Assembly: GCA_031390045.1 (NCBI GenBank)
Contig: JANMTB010000119.1
Location: forward strand, 1-13,761
Direction of reading: 5' to 3'
Length of the DNA: 13,761 nucleotides
DNA from: Aalborgiella sp031390045
GTDB taxonomy: Bacteria; Pseudomonadota; Gammaproteobacteria; Burkholderiales; Burkholderiaceae_C
A program made the translations under genes and the position numbers. The notes below the pieces were generated by a model, which did no database searches, was not told the origin of the DNA, and worked only from the letters and a program-made list of their open reading frames with translations. Within the stretch, counting starts at the first letter, position 1. Every line of letters starts with the position of its first letter. This document shows, piece after piece, positions 5,693 through 13,089 of the stretch.

Positions 5693-7456
5693 ATGCAAAT
5701 CACACTAGCAACTTTTTCACTGGGAGTTGTCAGTGTGGCACTCCTGACGGCTTGCTCACATACAGGTGGCAAGCTTGATGTTGCCACAACCGCGCAGCTA
5801 AAAGCTGCTACACCCGCTGTCATGGCGAGTAGTTGTGACGACATCACTTCTAAATTCAAGTACGACAAAGTACGAATAACCAGCAGCGTATCCGTTGCAG
5901 CTGGCGCTGTGGCGCTGAGCGGCGCACCCAATGCGCCTAAAACTGCCTATGACGCACCTACGCACTGCTTAGTCAAAGGCTTGATGCAAGAGCGCAAAGG
6001 TGATGATGGTAAGGACTACGCCATTGGTTTTGAAATGCGCTTACCAACACAATGGAACGGACGTTTTTATCATCAAGTCAATGGCGGTTTAGATGGTACC
6101 GTGCAACCAGCACTTGGAGCTCTGGGTGGCGGACCACTCACGGGTGCACTGCACCAAGGTTTTGCAGTCATTAGCTCGGATGCAGGCCATAACGGCGGGC
6201 AAAACCCCACTTTCGGTGCTGACCCAGAAGCGCGACAAAACTATGGTTATGGTGCCGTTGCAAAGCTGACACCGATGGCGAAGGGCTTGATTGCTGCAGC
6301 ATATGGGAAAATGCCTGATCGCTCTTACATTGGTGGATGTTCTAACGGTGGCCGTCACACTATGGTCGCGGCATCACGCTTTGCCGATCAATTTGATGGC
6401 TATTTGGTAGGTGCACCAAGTTATCGCTTGCCACAAGCGGCGCTGGCGCAGGTCTGGGGCTCTAACCAGTGGAGCGATCTTTCGCCAATTACACCACTTG
6501 CATCTTCAAGTTTGAATCACCCGTTTGCTCCAAACGTCAAGTTGCCTGATATAAGCTTAGACTTTAACGCACAAGACCGCCAAATCGTAGCAGATGCAAT
6601 ACTCGCCAAATGTGATGCGCTAGACGGTGTGAAAGACGGTATGGTTCAGGACGTAGCAACTTGTCATAAAGCGTTTGACATCACTCGCGACATTCCTAGT
6701 TGCACTGCGGGTCGCGATGGAAAGTGTCTGAGTAATTTACAAAAAAGTACGGTTTCCAAGGTTTTCGCTGGCGGAAAAACAGCCGACGGTAAACCTTTTT
6801 ACGCTGCATTTCCCTATGATCCAGGACTGACTGCAGCTAACTGGGCAGCTTGGAAATACCAAAATGCACAAGCTTTAGATCCAGGTGCGCTCAGTTTTGT
6901 GTTCACCAGTCCTTTGCGCACAGTCAAAGCGTTTGATCGCAATTACGATGAACTGAACGCAGGCATCTATGCGAAGCCAGCAGGTTATAGCGAAAGTTCT
7001 GATGAGACCATCAATCCTGCCAGTTACGATAATCCCCGCTATATGGGAGCATTGCAAAAACGTGGTGCCAAGATGATGCTGTACCACGGTGTCAGTGATG
7101 GCGTATTTTCTGAAACTGATACTCGTGCATGGGTCGATCGCGTTGCAAATACAATGCCGGGTAGTTCTCAAGTTATTCGTCATTTTTCTGTCCCTGGTAT
7201 GAGTCATTGCAGCGCAGGTCCAGCTACGGACCAGTTTGACATGCTCTCGCCACTGGTAGCATGGGTTGAGCAAGGCATTCCACCCGCGTCTGTGAAAGCC
7301 TCAGTTCGTGGTGCCGGCAATGTAGGCGGAGTTAATGAAGAGTTATCAAAAGATTGGTCTAGTAGTCGCTCGCGGCCGCTGTGTGCCTATCCCGCAGTTG
7401 CGAAATACAAGGGAAATGGCAGTATTGAAGATGCTACGAATTTTAGCTGTCAATAA
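5693..7456 (+). CDS. Tannase/feruloyl esterase/MHETase-family lipoprotein
   Basis: This is a 587-residue serine hydrolase (PF07519). The start follows AAGGTGGGG. A lipobox LLTAC puts the lipidated cysteine at C21, so it is a membrane-anchored lipoprotein facing the periplasm or cell surface. The nucleophile is S217 in GGCSNGG, the acid D469 in YHGVSDG, and the base H505 in PGMSHCSAG; C216 and C506 flank the triad and should form the family's active-site disulfide. A CDALDGVKDG loop (307-316) has the spacing of the calcium site in the lid domain. Besides C21 there are ten cysteines (48, 92, 216, 307, 324, 337, 345, 506, 564, 586), which pair naturally into five disulfides. The enzyme should cut esters of phenolic acids such as feruloyl or galloyl esters, or aromatic monoesters. 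It sits 56 bases after the receptor gene and 12 bases before the MarR gene. The neighbouring fcs favours hydroxycinnamate esters; the exact ester is unknown. Confidence 0.93.
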   Translation: MQITLATFSLGVVSVALLTACSHTGGKLDVATTAQLKAATPAVMASSCDDITSKFKYDKVRITSSVSVAAGAVALSGAPNAPKTAYDAPTHCLVKGLMQERKGDDGKDYAIGFEMRLPTQWNGRFYHQVNGGLDGTVQPALGALGGGPLTGALHQGFAVISSDAGHNGGQNPTFGADPEARQNYGYGAVAKLTPMAKGLIAAAYGKMPDRSYIGGCSNGGRHTMVAASRFADQFDGYLVGAPSYRLPQAALAQVWGSNQWSDLSPITPLASSSLNHPFAPNVKLPDISLDFNAQDRQIVADAILAKCDALDGVKDGMVQDVATCHKAFDITRDIPSCTAGRDGKCLSNLQKSTVSKVFAGGKTADGKPFYAAFPYDPGLTAANWAAWKYQNAQALDPGALSFVFTSPLRTVKAFDRNYDELNAGIYAKPAGYSESSDETINPASYDNPRYMGALQKRGAKMMLYHGVSDGVFSETDTRAWVDRVANTMPGSSQVIRHFSVPGMSHCSAGPATDQFDMLSPLVAWVEQGIPPASVKASVRGAGNVGGVNEELSKDWSSSRSRPLCAYPAVAKYKGNGSIEDATNFSCQ

Positions 7457-7468
7457 AGGTAAAACCAC

Positions 7469-7897
7469 GTGGAGAAAATCGACACAAGTTATCTCGAGTC
7501 TTTGCTTGGCTATAACGCACGCAGAGCGGCGCTTAGCATTATTGAATTGTTTCTGAAACGAATGTCTGTTTACGAATTACGTCCAGTTGATTTTTCAGTG
7601 TTGTCGTTGATCACGCACAATCCTGGTATCAGTTCTCGTCAACTATGTTCTGCATTAAATATTTTGCCACCTAATTTGGTTGGCATGATCAATACCTTAG
7701 AAAAACGGGAGCTGATATTTCGCAAACCTCATCCTAGCGACGGTCGTGTTGTTGGTTTGCATTTGACAGACATTGGTAGCAAGTTAATGAAAGATGCTGA
7801 GCAAACTGCGAAAGAGCTTGAAGACAAATCAGCCTCTAAATTAACAGCGACAGAGCGAAAAACTTTGATGCGATTGTTGCAAAAAATCTATACTTAA
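7469..7897 (+). CDS. MarR-family transcriptional regulator
   Basis: This 142-residue regulator begins with GTG at 7469, nine bases after AAAGG, which overlaps the esterase stop. The core is a winged helix-turn-helix. LRPVDFSVLSLI opens the DNA-binding domain, GISSRQLCSALNILPPNLVG covers the turn and recognition helix, and HPSDGRVVGLHLT is the wing with the conserved Asp-Arg pair. The ends are the helical dimerisation segments. MarR proteins usually repress nearby genes until an aromatic acid or its CoA thioester binds; CouR and FerC do this for hydroxycinnamoyl-CoA. As last gene of the catabolic operon it probably regulates that operon, acting at the divergent region near 1781-1805, but no site has been shown. 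Its stop overlaps the livF stop by four bases on the opposite strand. Confidence 0.92.
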   Translation: MEKIDTSYLESLLGYNARRAALSIIELFLKRMSVYELRPVDFSVLSLITHNPGISSRQLCSALNILPPNLVGMINTLEKRELIFRKPHPSDGRVVGLHLTDIGSKLMKDAEQTAKELEDKSASKLTATERKTLMRLLQKIYT

Positions 7898-8646
7898 ACG
7901 CCTAAGTGTTGTTGTAGTATTTCCGGCTGTGCTAATAATTGCGCAGAGCTACCTGCAAAAACGACTTGCCCCTTTACCAATATCACATTGCGGTCTGTGA
8001 TTTGAGTGACGTGTTTCCAGTTTTTATCGACAATGATGCTGCTGATGCCTGACTCACGAATCACACCACAAATGCGCCAGATCTCTTTGGCAATCAAGGG
8101 CGCTAAGCCTTCGGTAGCCTCATCCAAAATCAGCACATCGGGGTTGGTCATCAAGGCACGGCCAATGGTCAACATTTGCTGCTCGCCACCAGAAAGCTGC
8201 TGCCCGCCGTGATTGAGGCGTTCTTTCAATCGCGGAAAAACGTCTAAAACTTTATCGTAGTCCCAGTCTTGCTGCTTTTCAACGCGTAGCTTTGCTGCTG
8301 CAGATTTGCCGGCACGAGCTGCCATTTTTAGGTTTTCTGTGACACTCAAGTTGCCGAAAATACCACGTCCCTCTGGCACATAGGCGAGGCCTAATTGCGC
8401 TATTTTGTAAGAAGGTGCACCTGTCATGTTTTGACCCATGACGGTGACTGCGCCAGAGCTTGGTTTGACCAAGCCCATGATGCTTTTGAGCAATGTGCTT
8501 TTGCCCATACCGTTACGACCCATCAGCCCAATAGTCTCGCCGCGAGGCACTGAAAAATTTATACCTTGCAAAATATGACTCGCACCATAATGCGTGTTCA
8601 AACCTTGAACGTCAATGAGCAAATCAGACATGTTTTTTTCAGGCAT
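7894..8646 (-). CDS. livF: ABC transporter ATP-binding protein, LivF type
   Basis: This is the second ATPase of a branched-chain-type (HAAT) importer. The chosen ATG at 8646 gives 250 residues; it follows AGGTGA at good spacing and overlaps the livG stop by eight bases. GTG 8655 and ATG 8631 are alternatives. Walker A is GRNGMGKST (43-51), the signature LSGGEQQ begins at 151, and Walker B is VLILDEATEG (171-180). The switch position reads IIVDKNW (204-210) instead of the usual LVEQN of LivF. A Lys- and Ala-rich stretch around residues 110-128 makes it a little longer than typical LivF at about 235. It powers uptake with LivG. Given the neighbours, the cargo is more likely an aromatic acid than an amino acid, but this is inferred. 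Confidence 0.93.
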   Translation of the reverse strand: MPEKNMSDLLIDVQGLNTHYGASHILQGINFSVPRGETIGLMGRNGMGKSTLLKSIMGLVKPSSGAVTVMGQNMTGAPSYKIAQLGLAYVPEGRGIFGNLSVTENLKMAARAGKSAAAKLRVEKQQDWDYDKVLDVFPRLKERLNHGGQQLSGGEQQMLTIGRALMTNPDVLILDEATEGLAPLIAKEIWRICGVIRESGISSIIVDKNWKHVTQITDRNVILVKGQVVFAGSSAQLLAQPEILQQHLGV

Positions 8647-9412
8647 GTTCTTCACCTAAATACGCCGCTTGCACTTTCGCATCAGCGCGGACTTTGCTAG
8701 GGCTATCACTGGCAATCACTTGGCCGTTGACCATCACGGTTAACTTATCAGCTAGTGCAAACACAGCATCCATATCATGCTCAACCAGCAGCATGGCATG
8801 GTCTTTTTTGAGGGTGTGCAATAGTTCAATCATGCGCTCAGCTTCTGCTACGCCCATGCCAGCCAAGGGTTCGTCAAGCAGCAAAACTTGTGGCTTGGTG
8901 GCTAAGGTCATCGCAATCTCTAGTTGACGCTGTTCACCATGGCTGATGGTTCCCGCTACTGCATGCATGCGATTTTCAAGCTTACATAAGGTGATAACCG
9001 ACGCAGTTATTGTCTGGGCTGCTATTGATTGTGTAGCCTTTTTAGTATTTTGAAGCCATAACAAGGGATTCCAAGGCTGCTGCACGTCACGCGACTGCGC
9101 AGCCAACCGCACGTTGTCCCAAACAGTGAGTGGTAAAAAAACATTGGTTTTTTGAAAACTTCGTCCTAAACCTTGTCGTGATATTTTCTCAGCATGCCAG
9201 CCTGTGACATCATGTCCGTTCAGATGAATACTGCCAGACGTTAACGGCAAATCGCCAGATACCAGATTGGTCAGTGTTGATTTGCCAGCGCCATTAGGGC
9301 CAATCACGGCATGAATTTGGCCTCTGAACAAATCAATTGACACATCGTTGACTGCAGCCAAGCCACCAAAATGCTTAGTCAAGTTTTTAGCGGACAAAAG
9401 AAGTTCAGTCAT
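8639..9412 (-). CDS. livG: ABC transporter ATP-binding protein, LivG type
   Basis: This 257-residue ATPase is counted from ATG 9412, which overlaps the livM stop by eight bases; an in-frame ATG at 9433 lies deeper in livM and lacks a Shine-Dalgarno. Walker A is GPNGAGKST (38-46), with ISHGEQRQLEIA as signature from about 156, VLLLDEPLAGM as Walker B from 176, and LLVEHDM carrying switch His212. The SHGEQR signature in place of LSGGQ and the LAGM D-loop are hallmarks of LivG. It works as a heterodimer with LivF on the cytoplasmic face of LivHM. Short overlaps with both neighbours point to tight translational coupling within one transcript. Confidence 0.95.
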   Translation of the reverse strand: MTELLLSAKNLTKHFGGLAAVNDVSIDLFRGQIHAVIGPNGAGKSTLTNLVSGDLPLTSGSIHLNGHDVTGWHAEKISRQGLGRSFQKTNVFLPLTVWDNVRLAAQSRDVQQPWNPLLWLQNTKKATQSIAAQTITASVITLCKLENRMHAVAGTISHGEQRQLEIAMTLATKPQVLLLDEPLAGMGVAEAERMIELLHTLKKDHAMLLVEHDMDAVFALADKLTVMVNGQVIASDSPSKVRADAKVQAAYLGEEHA

Positions 9413-10442
9413 TTTGCAATCTCGCTTTGGCATTTTTACGCTGCAAGAACCGTTCTGCTAAACCCATCAAGCCACGCGGTGCAAACAGGACAACCAGCAC
9501 AATAAAACTACCCATCCATAGCTGCCAGTGTTTTCCAAGATTGATGTCTTTGCCTAACAGCTGAATGCTTGGTAAATCTTTCAAAACATGCAAAATATAT
9601 TCAAAAGTAAATGCCCCTATGAACGCACCTGCAAAGTTACCCATGCCACCTAAAATTACCATCATGATGGCATGCGCGCTCATGTGGAAACCCATCAACT
9701 CTGGGTTGATATAGCCACTTTGTGCCCCCCACAAGTAGCCCGCTAATCCCGCCAAACCACCGGCGATGGTGAATGCAGTCAGTTTGTAGCCGAAGGTGCC
9801 AAAACCCATAGCACGCATACGGTGTTCATTGATGCGAATGCCTGACAAGGCACGACCCAACGGGCTCCACAACAAGCGGCGCAAAAACACATAAACCAGC
9901 AATGCAAAAGCCAAAGTGACGTAGTAAAAAGTGATCTTGTTATCCAAATCAAACAGGGTGATCCCGAAAACCTGTGCGCTGGGTTTAAAGTTGATATAGA
10001 GCCCATCAGAGCCGCCCAAAACCTTGTTGTCAAAAAACAAGAAAAATACCATCTGCGCAAACGCCATGGTCACCATGATGAAGTAAATGCCATGCGTGCG
10101 GACGACAAAAAATCCAATGATTAAGGCAGCCAGTGCTGATGCCAATACAGCTACTGGCAGCGACCACCAAATGCTTATTGCATCTCCTTGCGGTGTTAAA
10201 AAAGCCAGTGCATAGCCGGCTAAACCAAAATAGGCTGCATGTCCCAGAGACACCAAGCCAGTCACGCCCTGCAGCAAATCCAAACTCATGGCAAATATCG
10301 CCATGATGAGCATACGGGTGACCATTTGTGTGTAAAAGTCCGTGCCAACAAACGGAAAGGCGAGTAAGGCGATTAAGCCCAAACCCAGCGCGATCTGTAC
10401 ACCGCGCGGCAGTATTTCTAGATTGGCTTTTGGCGAGCTCAT
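9405..10442 (-). CDS. livM: ABC transporter permease, LivM type
   Basis: This 345-residue polytopic membrane protein has about nine to ten hydrophobic segments. The N-terminus after a short hydrophilic stretch reads IALGLGLIALLAFPF, then GVTGLVSLGHAAYFGLAGY, a LivM hallmark. The EAA-like loop appears around RALSGIRINEHRMRAMGF, and the late segment contains GGMGNFAGAFIGAF. The start codon overlaps the livH stop as ATGA. It forms the translocation pore with LivH. The C-terminus (LGKHWQLWMGSFIVLVVLF onward) is typical of the subgroup found in aromatic-acid uptake clusters of Burkholderiales; that substrate assignment is inference. Confidence 0.94.
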   Translation of the reverse strand: MSSPKANLEILPRGVQIALGLGLIALLAFPFVGTDFYTQMVTRMLIMAIFAMSLDLLQGVTGLVSLGHAAYFGLAGYALAFLTPQGDAISIWWSLPVAVLASALAALIIGFFVVRTHGIYFIMVTMAFAQMVFFLFFDNKVLGGSDGLYINFKPSAQVFGITLFDLDNKITFYYVTLAFALLVYVFLRRLLWSPLGRALSGIRINEHRMRAMGFGTFGYKLTAFTIAGGLAGLAGYLWGAQSGYINPELMGFHMSAHAIMMVILGGMGNFAGAFIGAFTFEYILHVLKDLPSIQLLGKDINLGKHWQLWMGSFIVLVVLFAPRGLMGLAERFLQRKNAKARLQND

Positions 10443-11302
10443 GCTTTAAACAATCCCTCTGGCTTCCACAGCAACACCGCAGCCATCAGCATATAAACCA
10501 GCATGCCAGACATGGACGGTAACAGCACTTTGCCAAAAGTATCGACCAACCCGACCAGCAGCGCTGAAATCAACGCACCTCGCACCGAGCCAATGCCGCC
10601 AATCACGACCACCACGAAACACATGATTAGTACTTGTGAGCCCATGTTTGGGTAAACGCTAGAAATAGGCGCTGAAAGTATGCCAGCAACCGCTGCAAGA
10701 CCCACGCCCAGCGCAAACACCACGGCGTGAATCAGTTTGATGTTGATGCCTAGCGCCTCCGTCATGTCGCGGTTGAATGCGCCTGCGCGAATTTTCATAC
10801 CCAAACGTGTTTTTGCAATGAGCCAGTACAAACCCAAGGCCAAGGCAACACAAACGGCCGACATAAAGAGCCGGTAAACGGGGTAAGACAAGTTATCTGT
10901 CAACGGAATTGACGCGCTCAACGCTTCAGGAATGGTGACGCCATGTACGTCATCGCCCCACAAAATAGACCGCAGTTCTTCAAAAATGTAGATCAACCCG
11001 AAGGTCAGCAGCACTTGGTCTAAATGGTCGCGTTCATAAAAATGCCTGAACAGCAACCATTCCAGTGCCAAACCAAATAGCACTGCAAGCGCGATACCCA
11101 CGACGATGGCCAGCGTCAAGCTACCCAGCAGCGTACTTAACCAATAAGCCAGATACGCGCCCAGCATATAAAAGCTGCCATGCGCCAAATTCACCACGCC
11201 CATGATGCCGAAAATCAGCGTCAACCCAGCCGCCAGCATGAACAGCAGCAGGCCGTATTGCACGCTGTTCAGCAGCTGGATAAGAAAGGTAGGGAAGTCC
11301 AT
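10439..11302 (-). CDS. livH: ABC transporter permease, LivH type
   Basis: This 287-residue permease has about eight hydrophobic segments. Hallmarks are QLLNSVQYGLLLFMLAAGLT at the N-terminus, IFGIMGVVNLAHGSFYMLGA just after, and the late VVVIGGIGSVRGALISALLV. ATG 11302 suits the family's N-terminus, although no clear Shine-Dalgarno is seen upstream. It is separated from the binding-protein gene by 89 bases that contain a strong hairpin. It pairs with LivM in the inner membrane. Confidence 0.94.
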   Translation of the reverse strand: MDFPTFLIQLLNSVQYGLLLFMLAAGLTLIFGIMGVVNLAHGSFYMLGAYLAYWLSTLLGSLTLAIVVGIALAVLFGLALEWLLFRHFYERDHLDQVLLTFGLIYIFEELRSILWGDDVHGVTIPEALSASIPLTDNLSYPVYRLFMSAVCVALALGLYWLIAKTRLGMKIRAGAFNRDMTEALGINIKLIHAVVFALGVGLAAVAGILSAPISSVYPNMGSQVLIMCFVVVVIGGIGSVRGALISALLVGLVDTFGKVLLPSMSGMLVYMLMAAVLLWKPEGLFKA

Positions 11303-11333
11303 GAATGAGCTGGAGAATTGACGAAGCTATGGT

Positions 11334-11360
11334 AATAGGGAGGAAAACTCCCTATTTTTT
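11334..11360 (+). terminator. 9-bp hairpin with T-run (terminator if read on the plus strand)
   Basis: AATAGGGAG (11334-11342) pairs exactly with CTCCCTATT (11348-11356) around a GAAAA loop, and T continues to 11360, so on the plus strand it has the form of an intrinsic terminator. No plus-strand gene leads into it. On the minus strand, where the genes are transcribed, the same stem lies between the binding-protein stop and livH and is followed by ACCATAG with no U-run. It more likely protects or trims the mRNA there than ends it. Confidence 0.55.
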
Positions 11361-11391
11361 AGACTAGGCGGTAAGCTTTTTTTCGATCAGA

Positions 11392-12591
11392 TTAAGACAT
11401 CTTGCAACCCGCGCCAGAATCGGCTAAGGCTTTAGCCGCAACACCCAAGACTTTGTTTTCTTTGTTTTCAACAACGCGCAAGTAAATATCTTGCACTGGG
11501 TTGTGTGATTTGCTCATGGTCCATTTGCCGCGCGGGCTGTCAATCTTGGCGGATTCCATGGCTTTGTACAACTCAACCTTTTTAGTCATATCGCCTTTGA
11601 CAGCATTCATGCCTTGAATCAACAACAAACCTGTGTCGTAGCCTTGCACCGCGTAAACGTCTGGCTGCAGTTTGAAGGTTTTGGCGTAATTCAGACGGAA
11701 TTCTTTGTTGCGCGGTGTGTCGAGTGAATCGCTGTAATGAAGCGTCGTCATCACGCCATTGGCGGCTGGGCCTGCGGCATCGAGCACGCCTTCAGTCAAA
11801 AAGCCTGAGCCATAAAGTGGAATCTTGCCCTGCAAGCCAGCTGCGGCGTAATCCCGCATGAATTTAGCCGCACCGCCGCCTGCAAAGAAGCAAGCCACAG
11901 CATCAGGCTTCAAAGCGGCGATTTCAGTCAGCAAGGCTTGAAACTCTACATTAGGGAAGGGCAGGCCAAGCTCTTTGATGATCGTGCCGCCAGCAGCGGT
12001 ATAGCCTTCTTTGAAACCCTCAAAAGCCTCGTCACCCGCAGCGTATTTCCAAGTGATCCACACCGCTTTTTTATGGCCTTTGGCGATCATCGCAGGGCCA
12101 AGCGCACGTGTTGGTTGCGAGTTGCTGAACGATGTGCGAAACACGTTGGGCGCGCATTGCGCACGTGTCGCAGCGTGTACGCCTGCGTTAGGAATCAAGC
12201 TCAACACACCGCTATCACGTGCCACTTTGTGAATGCCCATTTGCACGCCTGAGTGCACCGTGCCTACCAGCACGTCCACCTTGTCGCGCTGCACCAGTTT
12301 GTTGGCGTTTTCAATGCCTTTGGATGGATCAGATTCGTCATCCACCTTGAAAAACTCAATCTCGCGTCCACCCAGTTTGCCACCTTGTTCATTGATAGCC
12401 AAGCGAAAACCGTTTTCAATCGCCACGCCCAATTGCGCAAAAGTGCCCGTATAAGGCAGCATCAAACCGACGCGCAATTTGCCTGTTTGGGCTTTGGCCT
12501 GCTCGGTGACGAGTAATCCAGTAGATGCGGCACCGATTAGCGCTGCGCTGCGCGAAAGAACTTGGCGGCGAGAAGTTGAACTTGTTTTCAT
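11392..12591 (-). CDS. Periplasmic branched-chain-type ABC substrate-binding protein
   Basis: This 399-residue type I periplasmic binding protein (Peripla_BP_6) starts at ATG 12591, six bases after AGGA. An upstream in-frame ATG at 12624 would add 11 residues with no Shine-Dalgarno and spoil the signal peptide. The leader has SRRQVLS, a Tat-like twin arginine, a hydrophobic core and cleavage near AKA-Q. The mature protein opens with LRVGLMLPYTGTFAQLG, then KVDDESDPSKGIENANKLV and VDVLVGTVHSGV, all typical of HAAT receptors. It ends GAGCKMS. It delivers ligand to LivHMGF, encoded 89 bases downstream on the same strand. Relatives such as CouP of Rhodopseudomonas bind hydroxycinnamates, while others bind benzoates or salicylates, so the ligand is open. 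It is the first gene after the ring-hydroxylase genes. Confidence 0.94.
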   Translation of the reverse strand: MKTSSTSRRQVLSRSAALIGAASTGLLVTEQAKAQTGKLRVGLMLPYTGTFAQLGVAIENGFRLAINEQGGKLGGREIEFFKVDDESDPSKGIENANKLVQRDKVDVLVGTVHSGVQMGIHKVARDSGVLSLIPNAGVHAATRAQCAPNVFRTSFSNSQPTRALGPAMIAKGHKKAVWITWKYAAGDEAFEGFKEGYTAAGGTIIKELGLPFPNVEFQALLTEIAALKPDAVACFFAGGGAAKFMRDYAAAGLQGKIPLYGSGFLTEGVLDAAGPAANGVMTTLHYSDSLDTPRNKEFRLNYAKTFKLQPDVYAVQGYDTGLLLIQGMNAVKGDMTKKVELYKAMESAKIDSPRGKWTMSKSHNPVQDIYLRVVENKENKVLGVAAKALADSGAGCKMS

Positions 12592-12644
12592 GGAGTTTCC
12601 TAATTTATAGAACGAAATTAACAAAATGTGTAAAAAATCAGTAA

Positions 12645-12674
12645 TTGATATGAATTATTATGCATACATGTTAA
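12645..12674 (-). promoter_or_regulatory. Candidate promoter for the ABC importer operon
   Basis: Read on the minus strand, TTAACA (12674-12669) and TATCAA (12650-12645) lie 18 bases apart, matching consensus at 5 and 4 of 6 positions. A near-palindrome TAATTGATATGAATTA (12642-12657, 7 of 8 pairs) overlaps the -10 box and could be an operator. The untranslated leader would be roughly 45 bases. This is based on box matching only. Confidence 0.3.
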
Positions 12675-12697
12675 GCGCAGTGAGCATTTTTTAGCAG

Positions 12698-12721
12698 CGG
12701 ATAAACCCTGATTATTATCCG
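12698..12721 (-). other. 7-bp inverted repeat after the ferredoxin gene
   Basis: CGGATAA (12698-12704) and TTATCCG (12715-12721) form a perfect 7-bp stem with a 10-base loop, 13 bases past the ferredoxin stop. No U-run follows on the minus strand, so intrinsic termination is weakly supported. It may mark the 3' end of the hydroxylase message or be incidental. Confidence 0.3.
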
Positions 12722-12734
12722 AATTTTAGTTTTA

Positions 12735-13073
12735 TTAGCTATTGCTATCAATCAGATTTAAGTAAATGCGATTGTTATCAATACGGGTTGGATAAATGCG
12801 GATGTTTTGCGTCAGAGGAGCACATAAAGCTTTGCCCGTGCAGACATCAAACCTACCTTGGTGCAAAGGGCACTCAATTTCTCTGCCCTCTAAAAAGCCG
12901 TAACTCAAACGTGCAGCGCCATGCGTACAAAAGTTGTCGGAAGCATAAATTTCGCCCTCTACCTCGTAAAGAGCGATCTCTTTGTCAGCAACAATAATAC
13001 CGATAACATCACCTTCGGGTACATCGTCCAGTGCTGCTACATCTGTCCATTTTTCACTCAGAGTTTCAGTCAT
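12735..13073 (-). CDS. Rieske [2Fe-2S] ferredoxin of a ring-hydroxylating dioxygenase
   Basis: This 112-residue soluble ferredoxin starts at ATG 13073, five bases after AGGA. The cluster ligands are visible as C49-T-H51 and C68-P-L-H71, the CxH...CxxH pattern of Rieske proteins, with HQGRFD after the second pair as in NdoA/NagAb-type dioxygenase ferredoxins. It carries electrons from a reductase to the Rieske centre of the oxygenase alpha subunit. It follows the beta-subunit gene by 16 bases in the same direction. No reductase gene is present; it may lie upstream of the alpha gene outside the window. The carrier role is firm, the specific pathway is not. Confidence 0.94.
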   Translation of the reverse strand: MTETLSEKWTDVAALDDVPEGDVIGIIVADKEIALYEVEGEIYASDNFCTHGAARLSYGFLEGREIECPLHQGRFDVCTGKALCAPLTQNIRIYPTRIDNNRIYLNLIDSNS

Positions 13074-13089
13074 AAATTTCCTAAAATAA

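Noticed and set aside
6875..7273. A 132-codon minus-strand open frame in the esterase gene
   Set aside because: It is a shadow of the esterase C-terminal domain, which holds the catalytic Asp and His; no independent support.
11372..11385. A T-run just before the binding-protein stop, considered as a second terminator
   Set aside because: No stem of useful length precedes it on either strand.
12601..12630. TTTACA and TATAAA boxes close to the binding-protein start
   Set aside because: The spacing is 19 bases and the start of transcription would fall on the Shine-Dalgarno, so the pair was not used as the promoter.
12747..12782. Repeated GCTATCAAT/GTTATCAAT words at the end of the ferredoxin gene
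   Set aside because: They encode IDNN and IDSN in the coding frame and are too short and imperfect to call a repeat.
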